Shown here: piece by piece, positions 25,504 to 32,418 of the stretch
Layout: every line of letters begins with the position of its first letter
How positions within the stretch are numbered: position 1 is the first letter of the stretch
From: JBEGQX01 sp041180805
GTDB taxonomy: Bacteria; Planctomycetota; Planctomycetia; Gemmatales; Gemmataceae
DNA length: 32,418 nt
Assembly: GCA_041180805.1 (NCBI GenBank)
Contig: JBEGQX010000287.1
Span: 1 to 32,418 of the forward strand
Direction: 5' to 3'
Program-made: the position numbers and the translations under genes
Notes under the pieces: model-generated
What the model was told of the DNA's origin: nothing
What the model saw: only the letters and a program-made list of their open reading frames with translations
The model's database searches: none

Positions 25504-27735
25504 ATGACGAAACATCTTGCTCAAAAAAGGTTTAATTTGATTCCGGACTCCGATCAAAAACCCGTTTCTCAAGCAAATTTATCATCAAATTGGCCTCGGA
25601 TTGAGGTTGATTTGGACGAAAATCTTTCTTTTAACCCCATTACACTTGAACTAAAAAATTCCCAGCTTTCCTCTCACAAAAAAGGCTCACCCCAGACGGA
25701 AAAGAAATGTTGGACACTTGGTCCGGACTGCGTTTGGGAAACCTCAAATCAAATGGGACTTGGAACCCTGAAATGCACCAGGGAAAATGGCGAAGTTTTG
25801 GTATGGAATTTCACCGGACAAAAACTCGCCCAGGTTCAGCAATTTGTCCATGACTGCAAATTGGCTCTCGGGGTGGTCATGGAAACCATCACAACCATAT
25901 GTCCAGGTTGTGGTGCTTCGCTGAAAGGCGAGGAAACATGCCTTACCTGCAACCCCCTACCGGAGGAAAAAGGCACCTCGCTGAAAATGCTCTTGAGGTT
26001 GTATGATTTTGCCAAACCTCAGATGCCCCTTATCGTACTGGGATTTTTTCTTACCCTTCTTAGCACGTTGGTTGGATTAATTCCACCTTACCTCACCATG
26101 CCACTCACGGACGATGTGCTAATTCCCATGCAGCAGGGTAAATTGAAAAACTTTACCCCGGTATTCTGGTACATCGGGTTCCTGGCCCTCGCTGCGGCAG
26201 GCACCTGGGTGCTGGAATGGGCACGATCCTTTTTTTCCAGTTGGGTAAGCGAACGCATCAGCGCCAACCTGAGAATGCGTACTTACAGCCACCTGCACAC
26301 ACTTTCCATGGAGTATTTTGGCAGCAAAAGAACCGGCGACATCATGTCCCGAATTTCCAGCGACACCTACCAGCTTTGCAATTTCCTGTCCTCGCACATG
26401 GTGGATTTTGCCTCCGACATCCTAATGGTTATCCTCACTGCGGTGACACTTTTTGCCATCAATCCCGTTCTGGCAGTGGCCAGTCTAACACCATTTCCTT
26501 TTATCAGCTTTCTGGTTTACAAGGTTCGGGGTAATCTTTTAAGCGGATATCGCAAAGGCAGCATCGTTTGGTCGGATATGACCAGTGTGCTGGCAGATAC
26601 CATTCCGGGAATTCGCGTGGTGAAAGCCTTTGCCCAGGAAAAACGCGAAATCGAGAGATTCGACCAGGCTAATGAACGAGTCATTCTGGCAAATGATCGC
26701 ATCAACCTCTGGTGGGCCATTATCTGGCCACTCATTTCATTCACCACCACGCTGGGATTACTTGTGGTTTGGGCTGTCGCAGCCTGGCAAATTTACCAAG
26801 GCCAGATCACAGTGGGAGTGCTTACTGCGTTTCTGGCTTATATTGGACGATTTTATGCCAGAAGTGAATCCATGATTCGTTTTATGTCTTACGCCCAGAG
26901 AGCCTCCGCAAGCGCCGGCAGACTTTTTGAAATTTTGGATCGAAAGCCCAGTGTTCCCGAGCCAATTCAACCCATTCACCCGGAAAAGCTGGTCTGCAAT
27001 ATCACCATCCGGGATCTTCGTTTCAGTTATGGCTCCCGGGAGGTATTGCACGGAATCAACCTTGAGATTCGCAAAGGGGAGATGATTGGAATTGTCGGCC
27101 CCAGTGGGGCTGGGAAAACCACCCTGATCAACCTCATTTGCAGGTTTTTCGACCCCACGCATGGCTCTATTTCAGTGGATGGCAATGATGTTAGAAAATA
27201 TCCGGTTTCGGAATATCGCAAAAACATTGGAATAGTCCTGCAAGACCCATTCTTATTCTTCGGCTCCATCGCGGATAACATTGCCTATGGCAAGCCAGGC
27301 GTCACCCGCGAGGAAGTGATAGGGGCGGCACGGTTTGCCAAAGCACACCCATTCATTTTGAATCTTTCAGAAGCTTATGATTCGCTGGTGGGAGAAAGGG
27401 GGCAATCCCTTTCCAGCGGGGAAAGGCAGCGGGTCTCCATCGCAAGGGCTTTGCTGGTGGATCCGGGTATCCTAATTCTGGACGAGGCTACATCGGCATT
27501 GGATGCGGAAACAGAAAAAGAACTTCAAGGCGCCCTTGAAAATCTTGTGGAAGGCCGCACGACCATTGCGATAGCCCACCGCCTTAGCACCCTTCGGCGG
27601 GCAGACAGACTGGTGGTTATGGACAAGGGAAAAATTGTCGAGATTGGTACCCATACGGAATTGATCAACAAGGATGGCCTTTATTCCAGGCTGCACAAGG
27701 CGCAACAGACCCTCGCCGCGGGGTATTCCATATGA
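25504..27735 (+). CDS. ABC exporter (fused TM and ATPase) with N-terminal zinc ribbon, CphA-associated type
   Basis: The 743-residue protein has an unusual N-terminal cytoplasmic region of about 170 residues with a zinc ribbon, C133-x2-C136 and C146-x2-C149 (CPGCGASLKGEETCLTC). A six-helix exporter membrane domain follows (about 174-450), then the ATPase: Walker A GPSGAGKTT (532-540), signature LSSGE (636-640), Walker B ILILDE (656-661) and H692. The layout is that of homodimeric lipid/peptide exporters. As I recall, exporters of this type with a DUF1854 partner accompany cyanophycin synthetase genes in beta-proteobacteria, which agrees with the CphA-like genes on both sides here. Its stop overlaps the DUF1854 start (ATGA). 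Substrate is unknown; a peptide-like product of the flanking ligases is the natural guess. Confidence 0.88.
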   Translation: MTKHLAQKRFNLIPDSDQKPVSQANLSSNWPRIEVDLDENLSFNPITLELKNSQLSSHKKGSPQTEKKCWTLGPDCVWETSNQMGLGTLKCTRENGEVLVWNFTGQKLAQVQQFVHDCKLALGVVMETITTICPGCGASLKGEETCLTCNPLPEEKGTSLKMLLRLYDFAKPQMPLIVLGFFLTLLSTLVGLIPPYLTMPLTDDVLIPMQQGKLKNFTPVFWYIGFLALAAAGTWVLEWARSFFSSWVSERISANLRMRTYSHLHTLSMEYFGSKRTGDIMSRISSDTYQLCNFLSSHMVDFASDILMVILTAVTLFAINPVLAVASLTPFPFISFLVYKVRGNLLSGYRKGSIVWSDMTSVLADTIPGIRVVKAFAQEKREIERFDQANERVILANDRINLWWAIIWPLISFTTTLGLLVVWAVAAWQIYQGQITVGVLTAFLAYIGRFYARSESMIRFMSYAQRASASAGRLFEILDRKPSVPEPIQPIHPEKLVCNITIRDLRFSYGSREVLHGINLEIRKGEMIGIVGPSGAGKTTLINLICRFFDPTHGSISVDGNDVRKYPVSEYRKNIGIVLQDPFLFFGSIADNIAYGKPGVTREEVIGAARFAKAHPFILNLSEAYDSLVGERGQSLSSGERQRVSIARALLVDPGILILDEATSALDAETEKELQGALENLVEGRTTIAIAHRLSTLRRADRLVVMDKGKIVEIGTHTELINKDGLYSRLHKAQQTLAAGYSI

Positions 27736-28211
27736 ACATTACCAATCAGACCATCAAACCAAAACGAATCTGGATCGAATCGGGAATTTGCGTGGAACTT
27801 CAAGACGGCTCTACCCATGGCAACTTGGTTCCATTGAGTATGTTTCCTCTTTCCGATGGCAGTAAACACATCATCCTCCTGGATCAAGACCATCGTGAAA
27901 TTTGCATGGTTGAGGACCTTGAAAAACTAACCCCAGCCCTTTCCCACGCAATTACTGTGGAACTATTGCGCAACCGCTTCATGCTGAAGCTCATTAAAAT
28001 TCACAAGGTCAGTAGCTTTCGCACCCCTGCGGAATGGTCCGTTTTGACAGACCGGGGGGAATCATCCCTGATTCTGCCATCCGAGGAGTCTCTACGTCGG
28101 CTTCCCGATGATGGTGCCCTGATCCAGGATTCCCAGGGATTACGCTATCTGGTACAAGGCATCAGCAAAATGGATGGTTTTTCAAGAAAAGTTATCGAGT
28201 ATTACATCTAA
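27732..28211 (+). CDS. DUF1854 family protein, partner of the ABC exporter
   Basis: The 159-residue protein matches the DUF1854 pattern as I remember it: an N-terminal beta-rich part with FPLSDGSKHIILLD and REICMVEDLEKL, then RFMLKLIKIHKVSSFRTPAEW, VLTDRGESSLIL, EESLRRLPDDGALIQDSQGL and the closing FSRKVIEYYI. It has no signal peptide or membrane segment. The family is known mainly by its neighbourhood with cyanophycin-associated ABC transporters. The ATG overlaps the exporter stop (ATGA), so the two are probably made in fixed ratio; a cytoplasmic accessory or cargo-handling subunit is my inference. Confidence 0.82.
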   Translation: MNITNQTIKPKRIWIESGICVELQDGSTHGNLVPLSMFPLSDGSKHIILLDQDHREICMVEDLEKLTPALSHAITVELLRNRFMLKLIKIHKVSSFRTPAEWSVLTDRGESSLILPSEESLRRLPDDGALIQDSQGLRYLVQGISKMDGFSRKVIEYYI

Positions 28212-28215
28212 ACCC

Positions 28216-30225
28216 ATGGCAACCATGATTCAAAACTTGAGATTCATAAAAGGCCCAAGCCCCTGGAACCGCGAGCAAGTTTGCACTCTCGAAATTGATC
28301 CAAGACTGATACAGGAACCAGATCCGTTTCGCCTTTCGCTGCTCAAGGAATTTGAATTACCCCTTCCCAACAAGTCGCTTGCGCGTGGATTTTGGGTGGC
28401 GGAACTGGCCAATCAATTGCAAAAGTTTGCCTCATGCAAGGGGCCAACAGCTTCTTGCCGGGACCTTCCCGATGGAAGGCAGATCATAGCTTTTTCCTAT
28501 GAGGAAGAGGAAATTGCAAACGAGGCTCTCCAGGATGCGCTCTGGTTTGCCCAATTACAGGATCATCCTCCTTGCAAAAATGCCAGGGAGATTCCATCAA
28601 GTTTGCGAAAACTAGGCCATAAAATACGACTTGGCCCCAGCACCAACTCCATCCTTCAGGCGGCACTCGAACAGGGGATTCCTGTTTGGAAATTAAGCGA
28701 TTGCAGCCTGTTGCAAATGGGATTGGGCAAAAACCAGCAAAGGGTATGGACCGCCGAAACCGGGCACACACCCCTGCTTTCGGAAAATATCGCGCAAGAC
28801 AAGGAATGGACCCGGCAACTGCTGGGACAGATAGGTGTACCCGTGCCATCTGGAAGAGTGGTAACCTCAAGAGACGATGCCTGGGAAGCAGCGGAGTATA
28901 TTGGTCTTCCAGTAGTGGTAAAACCCCAATTTGGAAGTCAGGGCAACGGAGTATCCACCAACCTTCGCACCCGTGAAGAGGTGATGGAAGCTTTCGACAA
29001 CGCAAATGTGCTGGGTTACTCTGTTGTAACCGAGACTTTCAAGGAGGGGGAAGACTTCCGAATCCTTGTCATAGGGGACAAACTGGTAGCAGCAGCTCAC
29101 CGGGAACCCGCACAGGTAAAAGGAGATGGGTCGAGCTCAATCAAGCAACTGGTTGACAAAATCAATCAGGACCCCCGCAGGGCGGAAAGTCATGCCGGTG
29201 TTCTTAGCCCGATTCCGTTGGATTCGATTTCCTTGGCGGTGCTGGCATCCCAAGGAATGCAACCAGAAAGTATTCCAGCCCCCGGGCAAAAAGTATTAAT
29301 ACGCCGTAACGCAAATCTAAGCACTGGTGGAACCGCCAAGGATGTAACCGATTTGGTACACCCGGAAGTTGCGAAGTTGGCCATATCAGCATGCAGTCAG
29401 GTTGGATTGGATATTGCCGGGGTGGACATCATATCGCTTGATATATCGAAGCCACTTTCAGAAACAGGTGGGGCTGTGGTTGAAATAAATGCCGGTCCCG
29501 GACTGAGAATGCACCTTGAACCCTCGGAAGGGAAAGGCCGGCCAGTTGGAAAGGCAATTATCAATATGCTTTTTCCTGATGCCACCCAGGCTGTAGTTCC
29601 AATGATTGCGGTTATCTCCACCAGCGGCGAAACTGCCCTGGGTAAACATCTGGTTCAAAAAGCGGGACTCAACCTTGGTACCACAGGCACCCTACAAAAG
29701 GACGGGTTATACCTGAACCATGAAAAATTCTCCGCTCGAAGTCCGCATCCCGGCAAAGATGTATTGCGCATTTTGCAGCATCCAGATGTTGCTTGCATGG
29801 TGGCTGAGTTTTCCTGGAATGACTTTGCGAATTTCGGACTGGGTCTTTCCAACTACCACCTTGTAATCTGCGCTGATTCCCCTGAGAGTGGACTCTTTAC
29901 CAAGACCGAGTACCTTCAGGAACTAAGGCATGCTCTAGGTATTGGTGGCAAACTGTTACTTCCCCAAGAATTGGCAAACATCGCACCGGCATTACCTTCT
30001 TTCTGGGCCAAAACAGTCCTTTGCTGCACCAATCCCTGGGCCCAATGTTTGAAATACCTAGCCCTTTCGCCACAGGGTATCATCCAGGTAGAGAATTCCA
30101 GAATCAGGCTCTACAGGGGAGAAAAACTGGAATCAGAATTGGTTGCGGAGGGAAACAACACCAGACTACCAGGGTTAGATTTGGCAGCGGAAAGCCTGCT
30201 AAACACGCTTCCCAAACAACCTTAA
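28216..30225 (+). CDS. Cyanophycin synthetase-like protein: intact ATP-grasp, truncated and P-loop-less Mur domain
   Basis: The 669-residue protein (ATG 28216, 4 bases after the DUF1854 stop; the frame also has ATG 28174 inside that gene) starts with a CphA-like N-terminus (IQNLRFIKGPSPWN). The ATP-grasp domain (about 195-460) is complete in its motifs: VVVKP (K236), glycine-rich loop GSQGNG (240-245), RRNANLSTGGTAKDVTD (363-379) and VVEINAGPGLRMH (E423, N425). The rest is only about 205 residues instead of about 390. Where CphA has the Mur P-loop GTNGKTTT, it reads STSGETALGK (468-477), and the C-terminal Mur domain is largely gone. In CphA1 the ATP-grasp site adds Asp to the backbone, so this protein could extend an acidic backbone but not decorate it. 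It complements the CphA-SET protein. Confidence 0.85.
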   Translation: MATMIQNLRFIKGPSPWNREQVCTLEIDPRLIQEPDPFRLSLLKEFELPLPNKSLARGFWVAELANQLQKFASCKGPTASCRDLPDGRQIIAFSYEEEEIANEALQDALWFAQLQDHPPCKNAREIPSSLRKLGHKIRLGPSTNSILQAALEQGIPVWKLSDCSLLQMGLGKNQQRVWTAETGHTPLLSENIAQDKEWTRQLLGQIGVPVPSGRVVTSRDDAWEAAEYIGLPVVVKPQFGSQGNGVSTNLRTREEVMEAFDNANVLGYSVVTETFKEGEDFRILVIGDKLVAAAHREPAQVKGDGSSSIKQLVDKINQDPRRAESHAGVLSPIPLDSISLAVLASQGMQPESIPAPGQKVLIRRNANLSTGGTAKDVTDLVHPEVAKLAISACSQVGLDIAGVDIISLDISKPLSETGGAVVEINAGPGLRMHLEPSEGKGRPVGKAIINMLFPDATQAVVPMIAVISTSGETALGKHLVQKAGLNLGTTGTLQKDGLYLNHEKFSARSPHPGKDVLRILQHPDVACMVAEFSWNDFANFGLGLSNYHLVICADSPESGLFTKTEYLQELRHALGIGGKLLLPQELANIAPALPSFWAKTVLCCTNPWAQCLKYLALSPQGIIQVENSRIRLYRGEKLESELVAEGNNTRLPGLDLAAESLLNTLPKQP

Positions 30226-30250
30226 TCACCCAAACAACCAAAATTAATTC

Positions 30251-30285
30251 AAAAGACCGGGCCAGTTTGTTTTAGCTGGTCTTTT
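30251..30285 (+). terminator. Probable intrinsic terminator after the second CphA-like gene
   Basis: AAAAGACC (30251-30258) pairs with GGTCTTTT (30278-30285) around a 19-base loop, with the T-stretch within the 3' arm. It would close the exporter-DUF1854-CphA operon and leave the downstream aminotransferase-like gene partly separate. Confidence 0.6.
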
Positions 30286-30344
30286 CCTCCTTGCATTAAG
30301 GCGATATAGCCCCACAAAATCTATTCTTGCGGGGTTAACGAACT

Positions 30345-31622
30345 GTGACATATCCATTTTGGCTGAAGAAGTTGCTGGTGGAATCCGGGTTGGGAAATTG
30401 GATTCCAGGGGCACAAACCCAGATACCAGATGCCTGCCATATATTACCCCTTTGCACCGATAAGTTCCTTCAAGGCCCCTTGGATCGCCTTTCAGAATTT
30501 GACGACCCATGCCGTCAGGTGGGCCATGAATTCCTTGATCTTTCGCGTGAACATGTAATGGGATTAGGGTCAGCCGTCAAAAGCCCAATAGCGGTACAAA
30601 CAACCAGGGATCCGTTGACAACTGGCGAAACGGTAATCCGTGAAAAGGTTTCCGAATTTCTTGGAACCTACATTGAACACCAATGGGATCCAGAAACTGA
30701 AATCCTAATCACCGCCGGCCCACAGCAAGCATTGCAAATCATTCTTGATACATTCATAAACCCTGGCGAGAAGGTATTGCTTACGGATCCCTGTCCAAGA
30801 CATCACCATCACCTCGCCGCTTTTCATGGCGCACAAATTCAATGGCTTTCCCTGAGACAGGAAGAAGGCCGCTTGAAATTTTCCGAAAGGGAAATGAAAT
30901 ACTTGATGCAAAAAAGCAAACTCGCCATCTTTTCCCTGCCTTCAAACCCGATGGGTGGATGCTTTCATGAAGATGATCTGGCGACCATTTCCGTTTTAGC
31001 ATCCAAAAACCGTTGTTTGCTTTTCTGGGACACCTCGCTGATGACCCTATCCATGGGCGAAAAGATCCATCACCCGGATGCGTTACGCCAAATGAGGGAA
31101 CAATCTCTTTTTGGGGGCTGCATGGGACCTGCATTTGGCCCCATGGCATCGCAGGCGGGCTGGCTTTGTGCATCCAGTCGAATTCTTTCCCCGTGCAAAA
31201 CCCTGGTTCAAATGCAAATGCGCATTCCAGGCTTACAGGAACAGTTCGCCCTGGCGGAAGCGATCAAATCTTGCAAGACAACCGAGCACTCCAACCTACT
31301 CCAAAGACTTCGCCAAAATCGCTCCCATGCGTACCAACGCTTATGCGCCATGGGGTTTGAACCATACTGGCCCCAAGCGGGCTGCCATTTCTGGATTCCT
31401 GTCTGGCAAAAGTTGGTTTGCAGCTCTGACATGACCAATCAATTTGCAACACGCTCACAAGTTCTTGTGAGCAGGGGTGATTTGAATGGTCCCTCAGGGA
31501 ATGCATACATCCGGGTTTCATACGGTGTGGATGAAAGCCGGCTGGATGAAGCCCTTCGTAGAATGGCAATTCAGATGAATGGTGAATCGCAACTTCCCGC
31601 AGCTTCCAAGCTTGCCGCCTAA
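30345..31622 (+). CDS. Fold-type I aminotransferase-like protein lacking the PLP lysine
   Basis: The 425-residue protein follows class I/II aminotransferases: TAGPQQALQIILDTFINPGE (123-142), SLPSNPMGG (197-205, the NP motif), D229 in FWDTS where the pyridine-nitrogen Asp lies, and YIRVSYG with R390, the carboxylate-binding Arg. Where the SxSK lysine should be, the sequence reads SLFGGCMGPAFGPMASQ (254-270) with no Lys, and the DExY tyrosine is also replaced (DTSL). It is therefore probably not a working transaminase; a binding or scaffold role is possible. The start is GTG 30345, with only a poor ribosome site. It lies 119 bases after the CphA operon, behind a probable terminator; its stop overlaps the cupin stop. 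Confidence 0.7.
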   Translation: MTYPFWLKKLLVESGLGNWIPGAQTQIPDACHILPLCTDKFLQGPLDRLSEFDDPCRQVGHEFLDLSREHVMGLGSAVKSPIAVQTTRDPLTTGETVIREKVSEFLGTYIEHQWDPETEILITAGPQQALQIILDTFINPGEKVLLTDPCPRHHHHLAAFHGAQIQWLSLRQEEGRLKFSEREMKYLMQKSKLAIFSLPSNPMGGCFHEDDLATISVLASKNRCLLFWDTSLMTLSMGEKIHHPDALRQMREQSLFGGCMGPAFGPMASQAGWLCASSRILSPCKTLVQMQMRIPGLQEQFALAEAIKSCKTTEHSNLLQRLRQNRSHAYQRLCAMGFEPYWPQAGCHFWIPVWQKLVCSSDMTNQFATRSQVLVSRGDLNGPSGNAYIRVSYGVDESRLDEALRRMAIQMNGESQLPAASKLAA

Positions 31623-31948
31623 AGATAGTCCTGCCGGACTGGATGGAAGATATCCAGTGCCACAGCACCGGATTCAAGCGCCTTAACTTCATGGCGAACT
31701 CCCGATGGAATTCGATACATGGCGCCTTTGCCCAGAACTTTTTCCTCTCCACCTATGCAAAAAATCGCAGAGCCCTCGACCACCATTCCCACTTGTTCGT
31801 GGGGATGGCTGTGGGGTTGCACTACGGAATTTGGCTGCATGGTAACCAGGGAAAGCATCATTTCGCTGGCAGGCAGAGTACGAATCTGCACCCCAGGAAA
31901 TATCTGGTGAACAGATCCCTCGTTTTCTTCAGGAAAATAAAGGCTCAT
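31619..31948 (-). CDS. Small single-domain cupin protein
   Basis: The 109-residue protein has both cupin motifs: PHSHPHEQVGMVVEGSA (first motif, HxHx3E pattern with the Glu replaced at or shifted to the HEQ position) and IPSGVRHEV (second motif, His). It should bind a divalent metal in a beta barrel; small cupins act as sugar or keto-acid isomerases, dioxygenases or sensors, and the reaction cannot be told from sequence. It begins 8 bases after the stop of the STN-like gene on the same strand, so the two form an operon. It converges on the aminotransferase-like gene, sharing CTAA at 31619-31622. Confidence 0.82.
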   Translation of the reverse strand: MSLYFPEENEGSVHQIFPGVQIRTLPASEMMLSLVTMQPNSVVQPHSHPHEQVGMVVEGSAIFCIGGEEKVLGKGAMYRIPSGVRHEVKALESGAVALDIFHPVRQDYL

Positions 31949-31956
31949 GGATTGTA

Positions 31957-32418
31957 TTACCGTCCGCCTGAACCCATCATGTAATGAAATTCCGCCGTCT
32001 GGCGTATGATCAATGACATGGTGCTGGGCTCAAAGACAATAGAACCACTGCCCTCGGGTTCCCAACTTTTGGGATCGAGCGCCTTAATGCTGCTTATGAT
32101 GTTGTTCACACTTTGCATGAACGCCACTTCGTTGTAATAACCCGGCAGCATGAAATTGACACTGTTGATAACATCGCCAATGGGGTAAGCACGAGTGGTG
32201 ACCGTTTCCCGGGCGCGATCAGGCGTGGTGATTTGAACAGAACCATTCTTGATAATGTAAGAAAGCCCCAGGTCTGCAAGAACTTTTCGAAGGACAGTCC
32301 TCGTGCTCCAACCTCTGGAATTCACCGAGATGGGTGTTTCCAAAGTCACATTAATCTGGGCCAGGGCCTGCTGATCCACAATCAGCGGGCTACCAAATTG
32401 CCTTTCCATCACATCAAG
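31957..32418 (-). CDS. STN/secretin-N-like domain protein (5' truncated)
   Basis: The frame is open to the right edge, so the N-terminus is missing; a GTG at 32412 is merely internal (the preceding codons give LD). The visible 150 or so residues read as a short secretin/TonB N-terminal-type domain: LEROF-like start DVMERQFGSPLIVD, ISVNSRGWSTRTVLRKVLAD, LGLSYIIKNGSVQITTPDRA, then AYPIGDVINSV, a helical part, and EPEGSGSIVFEPSTMSLIIRQT. Planctomycetes have many such proteins with large secreted N-terminal parts; the function is unknown. It is upstream of the cupin gene in the same operon. Confidence 0.65.
   Translation of the reverse strand, partial: LDVMERQFGSPLIVDQQALAQINVTLETPISVNSRGWSTRTVLRKVLADLGLSYIIKNGSVQITTPDRARETVTTRAYPIGDVINSVNFMLPGYYNEVAFMQSVNNIISSIKALDPKSWEPEGSGSIVFEPSTMSLIIRQTAEFHYMMGSGGR

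Noticed and set aside
25309..25572. 87-codon minus-strand frame over the divergent intergenic region
   Set aside because: It overlaps the exporter start, has no ribosome site or recognisable domain, and the region holds palindromes typical of regulation.

Overview
The window looks like chromosomal DNA of a planctomycete, probably freshwater or environmental. This rests on family content rather than any marker RNA: a Tat-exported DUF1501 protein, several xylose-isomerase-like TIM-barrel proteins beside a Gfo/Idh/MocA oxidoreductase, a ceramidase-like protein in a sugar-acid operon, a FlgI-like/HEAT lipoprotein candidate, and an STN-type protein at the right edge. No tRNA, rRNA, CRISPR array, insertion sequence or phage gene was seen. 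Genes are tightly packed, with overlapping start/stop codons and two pairs of convergent genes that share stop-codon bases.

Layout. 1-4460: a forward catabolic operon (galactonate-dehydratase-like enzyme, DapA/NAL-type aldolase, MFS transporter, ceramidase-like hydrolase). 4493-5289: two small exported Cys-rich proteins, one a regular CC-x4 repeat. 5364-6260 (minus): purC. 6335-8443: a FadB/FadJ-like protein whose dehydrogenase half looks inactive. 8621-9712: the GTPase YchF. 9807-11685: a Rid-family protein, a small protein that appears to start at CTG, and a class A beta-lactamase-like serine hydrolase. 11808-14029: TIM-barrel protein plus oxidoreductase. 14105-15421 (minus): DUF1501. 15632-16555: Tat-exported TIM-barrel isomerase. 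16732-18630: FlgI-like/HEAT protein. 18688-22308: smc.

The most unusual part is 22305-30225 (perhaps to 31948). Two cyanophycin-synthetase (CphA)-like proteins flank an ABC exporter and its DUF1854 partner. The minus-strand protein keeps a good Mur-ligase P-loop but has a shortened ATP-grasp domain without its glycine-rich loop and metal-binding Glu; it also carries a C-terminal SET methyltransferase domain with a post-SET zinc motif. The plus-strand protein is the reverse: complete ATP-grasp signatures, with a truncated Mur half whose P-loop is destroyed. Together they hold one apparently intact copy of each CphA active site. The exporter has an N-terminal zinc ribbon and is translationally coupled to DUF1854. 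Next come an aminotransferase-fold protein lacking the PLP lysine and a cupin. I propose a split, two-subunit CphA-type ligase coupled to methylation and export of a peptide-like product. Substrate, product and even complex formation are inference; the domain losses and fusion are read from the sequence.
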